Assembly: GCF_910596095.1 (NCBI RefSeq)
Contig: NC_056545.1
Span: 2,402,001 to 2,466,000 of the forward strand
Length of the DNA: 64,000 nt
Reading direction: 5' to 3'
Source: Thunnus maccoyii
Lineage: Eukaryota > Chordata > Actinopteri > Scombriformes > Scombridae
How positions within the stretch are numbered: position 1 is the stretch's first letter; every line of letters starts with the position of its first letter. Below are positions 35,645-46,830 of the stretch, piece after piece. The translations under genes were made by a program, and so were the position numbers. The notes under the pieces were generated by a model. The model was not told where the DNA came from, made no database searches, and was given only the letters and a program-made list of their open reading frames with translations.

Positions 35645-37577
35645 ATAATTTATTTATTTATTTATTTCCATTGCTGTCCTGAAGTCTAGTCAGGAGAAAG
35701 GAGTGACATGAATATATACAATTTTACACAAATACAACACAATAAAAACATCAAAAAGTATACAATCATGAAAATAATAAAAACTACACAGGTACAGACA
35801 CCTGTCCTAAAAAAGATGTTTCACTATGTGAACTTACTCAGGATCCTTTTTTTTTCACCTCTTTTTTAAAACTATTCAGATAATTAGCAGCTTTAATTTT
35901 GCTCTGCTCCTACATCAACCATTTAGACTCTAAAGGAAAGATGTGACTGTATCCATCCCATAAGGCCTCTCTATTAAAACCTGTTGCCTTTAGTTTCTAC
36001 ATTAATATCTGGTGATTCACTGTGTCGGAGGCTTTTTGCAGGTCGAGCATCACCATTCTATAATACTTTCCACTGTCAACTTCCTTTTTAATGAGGTTGG
36101 TTAAATAAATCATGTAAGTCTCATTTGTGTAAGACTGTTTAAAACCTGACTGAAAATCATATCAAATATTAAACTGGTTAACATATTTCAAAATCTGTTC
36201 ATAAAAGGCTCTTTCCAGGATTTTACTGAAAAGCTCTCTGCAACCATAACTTTATATATCTTATATAGATTGATATTCATGTTTATATTTAGGCTTTTCC
36301 TTGGTCCCTAATGACTTGAGGGTTGTTCACAACTTTTTTGAATTATTTTTCTATTCTTCTACCTTTGTCCTAAAGTCAGACTTCTTGGCTTCGTCTACCA
36401 TTCTTTGCACTTTATTTCTAATAATTTTGTATTTAATATAAAAATCTGTCACTTTATTTCTTCTATGATCTTTTATTACTATAATTCTCAAATAAATAGT
36501 GTCTAGAATCTTTATTTATCCAATGTTGAGTTCTCAGTTTAATCTTCACCTCTTTTAATGGAGCAATTTTATCTAAAACCTGAAGAAAATGACTCTGGAA
36601 GTGATTCAGTGCTGTAACTACATCACAACTATCCATAACATTACACTGATCCATGTTCTTAAGCATATTCTTGAATTTATCAATATCATACCTTCTAAGG
36701 GTTTTACTTTTAATAGAATTGTGACAGTTCATTGGGGTCGTCCTAACTTTACTTGTACAGTAGGTTAAAAAATGATCAGTGATTCCATAAACAATGACAC
36801 CAATATGAGAGATTTGGCATTTGTCTGATACCATAATAAGATCAACAGCAGTTTGACTGTGTTCACTAATTCTAGTAGGATCATTTATTAATTGTGTGAG
36901 ACCAAATGTCTTCAGGAAGTTTAACAGTGCATTATGTAGTGAACCATTTTCATTCAAAATATCAATATTCACATCATCCAGTAAAATAACAACAAAGTTT
37001 CTCTGGTCAGGAGTTCTATATAAAACACAGTCAGTATCGGTTCAGTAAGTAAAATATCAATCAAATCTGCTTCAAGGTTATCATTATTTAAATCAGCTCT
37101 TGCATTAAATTCTATATTCAATCTCACATATATACTTCCTCCTCCTCCTCCTCCTCTTCGTCTCCTTCTGTCCTTATGAATGATTGAAAAGTTTTCAATT
37201 TCCACTTCAGTGCCTCTGATGGAGTCTATCCAGGTTTCAGTAAAGCACAATATAGTGTCATTACCTTTACATGCAAGTACACAGATTTCATCTGTCTTTG
37301 GTCGTAGGCTGCAAACATTTAGGTGCAAACAGTGCAGATCCTTAGACGTGAAGGCAGGAATCTGCACTTCAGCCAAGTCCAAGGTCTTCTCTGTGCCAGC
37401 TGCTGGCAGCGGTCCCTGTAGCGTCTCCTCTGGCGTGTGTTTGAGGGCTTTATGCCTTTCCATGAAGAAATTAATAGTTTCACAACACCCGACAGTCGGC
37501 CTACAGCATTCATATAAAATGTCATTACTGTCAGCTGAACTGTGGTATGTAGGAGAATCATGAAGGATCCCAACCAT
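35645..37577 (-). mobile_element. LINE of the L2/CR1 group, endonuclease and partial RT
   Basis: Minus-strand relic. About 36,970-37,577 and 36,463-36,972 encode an apurinic-type endonuclease region: LHLNVCSLRPKTDEI, then TETWIDS, then a basic/glycine run and SIYVR, then DLIMVSD and GITDHFL. About 35,985-36,240 holds a reverse-transcriptase piece (MVMLDLQKASDTVNHQ, where F/A-D is normally present) with stops. A (TTTA)n tract at about 35,651-35,670 fits the simple-repeat tail of such elements and places the 3' end at left. It separates ORF P of unit D from the tail of copy E and occupies the position of exon X. Inactive. Confidence 0.8.
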
Positions 37578-37700
37578 CCTGATGACAGCCTTTTCTCCCT
37601 GCTGCAGTTGGGAAGAAGGTACCAGATACAGCAGGCCAGAACTGAGAGGCTCCCTCAGGCCACCAGGATCTTAGAGGCCACTGCTCGAGACTCTGAAAAG
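37561..37700 (+). mobile_element. LINE C-terminal fragment
   Basis: Plus-strand frame DDSLFSLLQLGRRYQIQQAR followed by TERL, which resembles the extreme C-terminus of fish LINE polyproteins (HPxxxLFSLLPSGRRYRSI type). It ends where sequence shared with the receptor 3' flank resumes (about 37,703). Confidence 0.4.
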
Positions 37701-37775
37701 ACATCACAGAGTGTAGCTCAGCCAGACAGTCATCAGTCAATGTACATTTCAAGAGAAAACACACTGCTGTCTTAC

Positions 37776-40700
37776 CTGATACTGTCTGACATCTTGGTAG
37801 CAACTCTGTCGTGTCCTCTCCAGTTTCCTTTTTGGTGAAATATTAAAGAGATTAATGACATGATTTAATTAGTTTGATAAACTGAACTTTGTCATCTACT
37901 AAAGTACATTCATTACATTGTTAGAAAGATACAATAACAAACATATCTCAATAGAATTGCCTGCATTCCCATTTATTTCTATAATAAAACAATGAAAAAA
38001 GTCTTAATCAACAATGTCATGACCTGTCAGAAAGTATCATCCATCAAAACTATGATAATGTTTGTATTGTCTAAATACAAACAAATAGCAACAAATCTTA
38101 CCTGATATCCTCTTTCTGATGAAGTAAACTGATACAGACGTGCCAATTAATAAAAAAAGCACCAAAATCCCGACAGTCACAATTATCACAAAAATTTGTT
38201 TTCCACATTCAGCATCAGCTGAAGCAGTTCCTGGTTTGATCAGCTGAAGCTTTAGTGATTTACATCTGGAATGACAGAGGGACATTTTTACAGGAACATT
38301 TATAGATTCCACTAATTCATTGCTGTTGTTAGAAACCAGCTGTGTCCACGGCTGATGTCAAGCTTCACTTACTGTGTGTGTGGTTGACAAGATGTAAATG
38401 TCCCATCTGAAAATGTTCCATCACTGCAGTCAGTGCACTCAGTGTCCCTGAGAGCTGTTCCTGCACAAATACAAATATACACATTGAACCTACTTCACTT
38501 TACATATTATGAAGTCATCAGTGTTATATGACATCATCACTGTCATCACATCTGTCTGATTTCATTTCAGTGAAGCTGAAGCTGACACTTGAAAATCACA
38601 CATCCAATAATAGTCCTTCGTTTAATAATGATCGTTGACAAGTTTTTATATTTCACCATCTTGTCATTCTTGAGCAACGATGGAATCAGATTCATAACCA
38701 AACTACTGTTTGAGAGAAAACTACAATGATCCAAATGTCATCAGCTTCACTGCTTCATGCAAATACTTTCAATACTAAAGATATTTATGCTAATATGGTC
38801 ATGCCAGTAAACAACTAGATTGTCAAGAAATCGTATAAGTTTCATTTTAAGACTTTCAAACTTTTACCTTTTGACCAATGTAACATCCATTTTGTCTGGT
38901 GAAGGTAGTTATGACATGAAAACAAGGAAAGTGATCCATGAAGAGAAAAATATGTTTTTGTGTCCAAATAAAACAAATCTGTCCTGACAGAAAGAGCAAG
39001 ATTCCTCTGCTTTTGTCTGCTGTTGAATCAATGTTGTCCACAACGTCCCTGCAGGTGTGTCAGGCTCCTCACCTTCACCATATAGAGCAAACTTTCTCTA
39101 TGACTATTACAACAGGAACAGAAACCTTCCTAACTAGATAAAGACTGGATCAGAACGGCTGCTGTCTGTGACTCACCTACGTTTCAATCACCAGACAAAG
39201 TCCAAAACAGAAACGACCAATCAGACGTTTCTGTTGTGGCACCATGTCCTATCTGAACACTGCTGTGAGGACTGCAGCATGGCAGGTACCAGTGAGCACA
39301 GGACAATGACACCATTTCTCAGGAGCAATTTATAATGAATAAGTGTAGAAGCCAAGATAGTATCTTAGGTTTTTACACAGGCCTTGTTTGTACCTTTATT
39401 TGTTAAAATCATGTTTACTTCACATATACTGCACATAGTCACTAATCAACTACGATGGTTTTACTGCAAAAGTTCCACTTGACAGCAACAAGTTGACTGG
39501 TCTGTGTTCAGTTGTGACTTTTTCTACAGAATTATTGAGCTGCTTTTTTCCTGCTATCTAGTGGACAGAAATCAATATGTGCAGCTTTAATAAGCAACTT
39601 GTTTGTCAGGTCATGGTGTTCCCATTTAAAACTTCAACTACAACTATAATCTTAAAGTCAGCAGGAGAAAACCAACCTTTTTGTCTGATGTATTGTCCTG
39701 GTTGACAGCTTGTGTGTTTCAGTGCTCTCACACAGCCGTCCTCTGTGGAGTCCATACAGTAGAATCCCTCCAGTGGTTGACAAACTGTATTTGATGTTAA
39801 TGTACATGATGTCTTTATCTGCAGACCAGAACCTGTCAACACATACAGAGGTTACATATGAGATACTAAACTTCTCTTCTGTTCAATCTACTAGACAGCA
39901 ACAGCATGCTGATCTTTTTTCTGACTTACAGACAATCTTCAGTTTTTATGACATCTTTGGGAAATGTGAAACAATAGTTTCTCCCATTTATGAATTCATG
40001 GGAAAATATCTGCATAAATGAGGGCTGGAGAATAAAACCACCCGTACATATCACCCCGTGGAAATGTGATTTCTGTGAGGAGAGGTCGGTTCTAATATTA
40101 CTGCAAGTCCCTCTGACACAAAATAGCTCACAGCTGTTTAAAAACTGAGGAAAAAAACAGACGACACCAAAATCTCAGCTGATAACTTGCTCACAAAACC
40201 AAACAGAAAAAACTTCAACATCAACGTCAGAATTTGGAAAGTGACAAACTTCTCATGTGACAACAGCCTGTTGTGGCACTAAAACTGTCTTATAATATAT
40301 TAATTAATTATAAACATATGTATATATAATTATTAATTAATTAAGCAGTAATGTGCTTCAACAGTGAGCAGTATGCTCCACACAAAAGAAAAAAGTGATT
40401 ATTGATCAATCTCAGATTAAACTGAGAAAACAACAGCACAGATACAATCCTCTAATCATCATTTTCCTCATTGTTGTCATGTAGAAATTTAATGTTACAG
40501 TTTTATTGGGAAACTTGCTTGTTAGGCTCTAATTTCCACTGTGGAAGTTGTCTCAAGGCAGTAGACTCGTCATGCTGAGTCTCTGCATCTTCATAATGAA
40601 GCCGCCAACCAGACAGTTTATTCACTTCTTACAGCATTGACAGTGAGACTTGCAGTAAAAAACCTTCTTACTGCCCTTAAATCATTACTAAGGCTTAAAT

Positions 40701-42409
40701 ATCTGCCAATAATATGAATATAAATCTACCTGCATCACAGTTTCCACAGGTTAAACACTGTTTAAGTCCAGTGGGCTGATTCATGTAGGTTCCATCAGTG
40801 CAGGGTAGGCAGGATGTTAGTCTGAACTCTGTACAATCTGTTTTAACTCGATATCCTGTGGAGAAGAAACAATGTATTATCATTATAATTATCATATTAT
40901 TCACATTATATTTTAAATAATTGCTTTTCTCTCTCTGATCCCTCTTGTTCACCAGGTGACAAATATCGTACAAGCATTGTATCTTTCTGTAAATCTTCTG
41001 TCATGTCTGAATTAAGAAACAAGGAACATTTAGCTATGTAAAAGTCAGCTGTCAGAAAAAGCATCACTTTGTTTTACTGCTTATAAACAAGCAGTAAACT
41101 GTATTGATCAGCCCAGAAGTGATCAATTCTGTAAGTATCGTTGCTGGCAAACATCCTGCTTTTATGTTTCAGTTAGATCTTACCAGCAAGACATCTAGGA
41201 CAGCATTCTTCTCCTATTTGGTACTCTGCACGATGACATGTGAGGATCTGTCCGATGAAGACTTTCAGTATTATTATCTGTGAAGAGTAAAAACAGTTTT
41301 TTGTCTCAGTGAAACCTGGTTGAAGTTAAGATTGAAAACTGTCCTGAATAACTTAAGATAATAAGAAAATAATAAGATAATTAATAAGAAAGGCAGAATA
41401 AAATACATGACATATACAACACATATCCCATAATTCCAGTTTTTCTTGCCCAACAAATAAAGGAATAAGCAAATATTTACTACAAATAAGAAAGCAACAA
41501 TTCTAACAAAGAATTTGTTTTGTTTGTTTGTTTATTTGTTTGTTTGTTTTATTTGCTGTAAACCAGCTCATGCATGTTCCGCACACTTTAAAAGTATCAT
41601 CTCTCACGACACATTTAATTGAGTCATCTAGTAAAAACATAAACTAGAAATGAAATCTTCATGCTTGGTTTGTGTTCAGTGACATAAATGAGTCTAGTGA
41701 ACCTGCAGTATGAGGTGAACGTCAGTCAGTCTGTGGTGAAATGGTGGTTTATGGAGTCACATGACGTCAGCAAAGTGAAGCCACTGTGGTTTCACCCCAG
41801 TTCAAATAAACACTTCCTACATTATTTTGGTCAAGATTCAGTGTTATTGAACCAGTTTTGCACAGTCGCTGTTTTTCTCAAACATTTCACGAGCACTATA
41901 ACAAATAGTACAAACAAAAAACACACCGGACACATGATACGAAATACAAAACTACACACAATAACACATCACATACACCCACAATATCAACTAGAAATTA
42001 ATAATGTAAACTTCTTTACACAGTCGCTGTGTTCTTCTTAAATATTTTATTATCGACAACAGGATGACTGACGAAGTGCGCACTGGTGAACTTCCTTAAA
42101 CTTGGTGTGGCAGTTGAAACTATAGTTCGTTATTTTGAGGAATAAATGTTAGTTTGGTACCTTCATGGTACATCAGACAACACTGTCCGTCACCTGTGCT
42201 GTAACTTTACTCCTTTACTCGAACACATTATTGTACCGTGAAGGCAGCGAAACACAACGTAGAATAAACACACCTGAATGAACCGTATTTAACTAAAATG
42301 GCGTTTAGATCCCGACAGGTAAGACAAGGCCTGACGATACTTCAGAATCAGTACCAGTAAAGTTCAACTAATCTGCGGCACTTACCAGAAACAGCAACGA
42401 TGAAAACAT
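37776..42409 (-). CDS. TNFRSF14-like receptor, copy E, intact ectodomain, altered tail
   Basis: Exons: 42386-42409 (MFSSLLFL), 41184-41277, 40730-40855, 39677-39832, 38373-38460, 38102-38265. All are in phase with GT/AG borders. CRD1 reads EYQIGEECCPRCLAG and pairs with copy D rather than B or C. CRD2 has FRLTSCLPCTDGTY; CRD3 and CRD4 are as in B. The membrane segment is VIIVTVGILVLFLLIG, then FIRKRISG. Cytoplasmic exon 7 (37,947-37,978) has its donor changed from GTATGT to ATATGT, so normal splicing to exon 8 (37,776-37,827, ETGEDTTELL, then PRCQTVSG) is doubtful. Only one tail cassette is present instead of two, and exon 7 lacks the PxQ/E motif (it ends NSIE). The receptor may be membrane-bound with a truncated or read-through tail. 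Exon 1 faces ORF P at 42,943. Confidence 0.75.
41430..42130. repeat. Intron 1 block shared with copy D introns
   Basis: The third copy of the block at 32,880-33,400 and 34,490-35,000, here interrupted at about 41,883-42,012 by the short dispersed element also seen at 22,200-22,361. Includes a (GTTT)n tract at 41,517-41,548. Confidence 0.6.
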
Positions 42410-42942
42410 GTTACCACCTTATTTCATATAGTCTTGAGCCATTTAGTTCAGAGTGTTTTTTAACAAAATATTCAGAACAAGAGTCAGAGGACTTCGGCCG
42501 TTTCAGGAAAAGAAAGTCAGGTGAACGGCAGGAAGAAGGAGGGAGGAGCTGATGATAGAGATCATAGTCCAGTGATCGCTTAATGCTGAATGGAGTTTAT
42601 CATCTGTATAAAATGTTTCTAATTCCATCATATAGCTACGGCAGCCTGTCAGAGACCTTCAGGACTAAACCCACTTAGAGACAACCAGCAAACTGTAAAC
42701 TTTCTTCACCAGTTAAGGCTCACAATAAGTTAAGTATGCGATTTAAATAGTCTGAAAACTATACAGCAAAGAAAAGAAGACAAGAGTCCCAGATGGCTGC
42801 TGTCACTGGTCACACCTGATGTAGACTGACCGAAGAGCAGAGAACAAGGAGATAAACAGTCTCTCACTAACATACATACACTTCAGCCCTCCCACTGCCT
42901 ACCGAGCACTAGTCAGTGAGTTTAACAAAAGACAGACACATA

Positions 42943-43089
42943 ATGATATATGAACTACATCCTGAAATTAAAGATGTCCTGAAGGACACTGAGGAACAGT
43001 GTCGTGAATCAGTGGAGCCTCAAAATAGGTCAAATAAAGACAGATCAGTAGTTAAAGTGAATGATGTGAGTCTAGAGGTGATTTTACAG
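42943..43089 (+). CDS. ORF P, best copy: unknown 49-codon first-exon-like frame
   Basis: ATG at 42,943 opens MIYELHPEIKDVLKDTEEQ and continues to VSLEVILQ, closing exactly at a strong splice donor (ACAG/GTGAGT at 43,089) in phase 0. It is acidic/basic mixed, with two cysteines at most, no signal peptide and no membrane segment. Its 5' neighbour is receptor exon 1 in the opposite direction (42,409; gap 533 bp), suggesting a shared promoter region. The frame is kept in the copies at 15,513 and 35,481, with changes such as D/E, R/C and P/S. No downstream plus-strand exon is recognised. Alternative: non-coding sequence carried along with the unit. Confidence 0.35.
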
Positions 43090-43568
43090 GTGAGTCACAT
43101 GTCTAAGTGCTGCTTCATTATGTTTATGCAGAACTTAATAAATGTTTGTCTAAATCCAGATTCACAGCCATCATATCTATCACTGGATAGAAAATACTGT
43201 CCAACAATTTGGAAAATATTATAGGAAACAAGCATGTTATATTTTCTTAATGCAGAAATTCAGCTGTAAAATATATCTAAGTTGCTTTACTAATTTTAAT
43301 GCAGGCCTAAAGTGTGCATATGTTGTATAAAGAAGGAAAAACACATTAAAATAAATATTGGATCATGAATGAAGTGAGTGAAGTTGAATGAAGTTACATT
43401 TTAAATAATAAAGTATAAATGATTACAGTTATTATAAAATATTCTAATGAAAAGATTGATTCCCTCAGAGGAGCCAGTGAACGTCTGTGTCTGTGATGAA
43501 CCACTGTGGAGGTTTGGTCTCAGAGTTTGTGTGTTTTCTTGTTTTAATACATTTGAATTAAAACCCAC

Positions 43569-43668
43569 TTGGTATCTCTATCTGGAGAAACATAACCTGG
43601 CGGCACTTTGACTCTTTCCATATGTGAACCCTCATAATAACCAGAATTCACTGTCTTTGGCCTGTTTT
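43569..43668 (-). CDS. Orphan internal exon X (copy at 43.6 kb)
   Basis: Same 100-nt exon candidate as at 16,148, with identical predicted peptide core (SGYYEGSHMERVKVPPGYV). The acceptor is kept, and the donor is GTGGGT rather than GTGAGT. If the donor is not used, the frame runs on to KWVLIQMY and a stop. Gene identity unknown. Confidence 0.35.
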
Positions 43669-44866
43669 CTTTAAAGAGACCAAACACAACGGTCAGAGTC
43701 TGAGTTAGAAAGTAACTGAACACATTTACTCACATTAACTTTCAGTTTTTAGGTTCTGATACTTTACTTGATTATTTCTTCTTAGAGACTTTTGACTTTT
43801 ACTGGACTCCATCTATTTTAAACCAAGTGAAGGCTGACAGGCTGCAGTCCATGATTCAAGACTTTAATGTCTTTCTTAAAACATTGAAATGAACACAAAA
43901 TGCACTTTTTTATAAATCTATACACATCTTTTAAACATAATTTCACAAAGCATGTTGAGTACAAAACAAACATGTAAAAAGAACGTATATACACACTCAT
44001 ACTGTACATTATTACATGTATATCATCTGAAATCAAAAATTCTTAGGACCTTGTAGCTCTTTATGAGTCTGATGAATCACTGTGGTGCACAATCACAACC
44101 ACAATACATGAACACTAATTAGTACATTTTACAAACCAGTCTGGGTGAATTATAAGTCAATAAATGTTGATGATTAATGAGCTCTTAGTATCAAGACTCT
44201 TCAGCAGCTACATTTAGTTTCATCCAACATGTTTTCACAGGTTTGTAACATTTACTGGTTTAAAGGATGAATCTCTATTTAAAGTTGCTTTTATTTCTAT
44301 CTTCCCCTGTGTCAGTACTCACAGGGCCGATCCCTCTAGCCTCCATTTTAAAGGGAACAATATAACTCACAGCTGTTGCTCCTGTAAATCCAAAATAAAA
44401 ATACTTCCACATTCACTTCTGTATGTTTGGTTTGAATCATCTACAGGGATCATTAGATCATTTTAACAAGAAAACTAATCAACACAATAACTTTCAATAG
44501 TTTCACAACATCCAACAGTCGTCCTACAACATTTAATAACATCTATGTGAAATAATGATGCAGACTGTAGACAAGCAGCTCTTAGAGGATATTTTCAGTC
44601 TGTAGTAAAGTTCAGGAAATCAAACTTGGACTTGTTTTATTTCTCATCACTGATAAGACAATGTGCTAGAATCCAACCTGGATTGTAAACTGGATTCTAG
44701 ATCACATTTACTCTGCAGGGTCAGAAAGTGTACAAGTTCATGTCCTGATGGTCTCATCCTAAAGAGCAGAAACATCTTTTACATTTAAAAAGACATCACA
44801 GAGTGTAGCTCAGCTAGACAGTCATCAGTCAATGAACATTTCAAGAGAAAACACACTGCTGTCTTA

Positions 44867-45049
44867 CCTGATACTGTTTAGCCTCCGTTTAGCAACTTTG
44901 GTATTTCCTCTCCAGTTTCCCTTTTGAATCACAGTTTGCACAGGTTGAACGCTGTTTAAGTCCAGTGGGCTGATTCATGTAGGTTCCATCAGTGCAGGGC
45001 AGACAGGATGTACTTCTGAACTCTGTACAATCTGTTTTAACTCGATAAC
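44867..45049 (-). pseudogene. TNFRSF14-like copy F, internally deleted stub
   Basis: Exon 3 (about 44,925-45,049; acceptor present) is fused directly to the remnant of a last tail exon (44,867 to about 44,924). Its donor, introns and exons 4-9, several kilobases in other copies, are gone. The first cysteine of the CLTC pair in CRD2 is Arg here (KQRSTC), so the domain could not fold normally. Exon 2 and everything to its right are lost at about 45,343, where unrelated repeat DNA begins. Clear pseudogene. Confidence 0.85.
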
Positions 45050-45342
45050 CTGTGGAGAAGAATCAATTTATTATCATTATAATTATCATATTATTCACAT
45101 TATATTTTAAATAATTGCTTTTCTCTCTCTGATCCCTCTTGTTCACCAGGTGACAAATATCGTACAAGCATTGTATCTTTCTGTAAATGTTCTGTCATGT
45201 CTGAATTAAGAAACAAGGAACATTTAGCTACGTAAAAGTCAGCTGTCAGAAAAAGCATCACTTTGTTTTACTGCTTATAAACAAGCAGTAAACTGTATTG
45301 ATCAGCCCAGAAGTGATCAATTCTGTAAGTATTGTTTCTGGC

Positions 45343-45904
45343 TGTCGTGGGTTCGCTTTCAAAGAGGGACCAATGATGGCTCAGACAACGAAAAAACTTC
45401 AGTGCGGTGATTTTTTATTCACACCAAGTTCCCAAACAAGAGTTACTGAGTGGCAAAAATATTTACAGTGCAGAGGTGACAAAAAAACCCCCAAAAAATT
45501 AAAGCTGCAAGCAGTGCTGAACGGGCCCTCGCGCCTCCATGCACGCCGGGCCACGGCGCAGTTGAAGGGCTTCTGTGACGGGCATGTAGATGTCTTCAGA
45601 CCCGGGCTGTTTTCAGACAGTGCAAGAAGGAGATAAACATCACTTCCTTTGTCCACTATATTGCCCGCTGCTGGGGCTGCGTTGCTGCTATTTCGTAGGG
45701 GGCACTATTCAGCCAGTTTGCATCACTACTGAATATTGTCATGTAGACGTGTTCAGGCCAGGACTCTTATCAAACATGCAACGTTTGGGGCAGACTGGAG
45801 CATTTGCACTGAAGTTACAGCAATTTCCTCTGTCATGGCGAAACATCAAAACTCAACGCCACGCCACAGCCACACGCTTCAATGATAGCTAAATTATAGC
45901 ATAT
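45343..45904. repeat. Dispersed repeat replacing the 5' part of copy F
   Basis: Unrelated to the array. Contains 'aaagctgcaagcagtgctga' followed by 'acgggccctcgcgcc', a combination seen in a common fish interspersed repeat. Two near-duplicate motifs, 'catgtagatgtcttcaga' (45,584) and 'catgtagacgtgttcagg' (45,739), suggest internal repetition. No coding function inferred. Confidence 0.4.
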
Positions 45905-46180
45905 TAGGCACATTACCGCCACCCTCTGCTTTGGACTGTAAACCAAATATTAAATCCTACACATGAATCCTGTCTGTCTAATAAACTCAAAAAGAAAAAA
46001 CTGCTGCTCCACCCACTTGGCAGGTTCATTAAAGTTTTAATGCTGAGCTCTGGAACTCCAGTCTTCCTGAGTTCTTCCCTCATATATTGTCTTTTTTGAT
46101 CATACTTAGTACAATCTATGCTTGCATGTGTAATAGTTTCCTCAGTCAAGTGGGAAAAAATATGTGCATATATCGGCAAT
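45905..46180 (-). mobile_element. LINE 3' end fragment, I/Nimb-like
   Basis: Minus-strand frame with EETITHASIDCTKYDQKRQ then MREELRKTGVPELSIKTLM, matching the C-terminal zinc-knuckle/tail region of I-type LINE polyproteins. Probably the same superfamily as the element at 5,930-7,546. Confidence 0.55.
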
Positions 46181-46184
46181 CGCC

Positions 46185-46290
46185 AAAAACGATAGTCAAA
46201 AAGTAATCGTGTTAAATAACCGTGATGTCAATATTGAGCAAAAAATTATTGTGATTATGCTTTTTGCCATAATCAAGCACCCCTAAAGAG
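46185..46290. mobile_element. hAT-like terminal fragment
   Basis: Read on the minus strand it begins 'ttaggggtgcttgattatgg' and continues with ATTATG/CATAAT-rich sequence, as do many fish hAT-derived MITE ends ('TAGGGGTGC'). A comparable end occurs at 62,518. Confidence 0.45.
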
Positions 46291-46830
46291 AACATACATT
46301 TTGATTTACATACACACACACAAAGCATTTAAATATGTATGTGATAAATTGATGTCTTTAATTAACAGTTACTTGAACATTTTTCAGTGTGCTCCTAATT
46401 TTTTTCATTTAGGAACACATGTACTTCTCGACAAAAAAGTAAGTATTGATCACTGCTGTCAGATGTGTAGAGACAATAAGTAACTGCAGCTGGAGACAGA
46501 AAAATACTCATATATTTGAATGGAGAGTGAGAGTGAACCGCTAGGTGCTCGGGCCCTAATAAAGGAAAAACTGCAGTACAGAGCTACAAATTTTAGTTTT
46601 GATTTTATTTTTCTGCAGCACTTTATCACTAAACTGTCACTCTCACTCCATTTTTTCCCTTCCCTTCATAGGTCATCCCCACTATTGAATTATACATATA
46701 AGACTCATAATTATTGTAAAATAAATGATAATAACACCAAACTTCATACAAAGTTTGTATATAATGTACTGTATGTATATAGGCCTTTCTGCTGTATCCT
46801 ACAAAAATGAGCTGCATTCAACCCCCACAC

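Noticed and set aside
37180..37563. Plus-strand frame of 127 codons
   Set aside because: Antisense of the LINE endonuclease region at 36,463-37,577.
45298..45892. Overlapping plus and minus frames of about 100 codons
   Set aside because: They lie in repeat DNA with no splice sites or recognisable domain.
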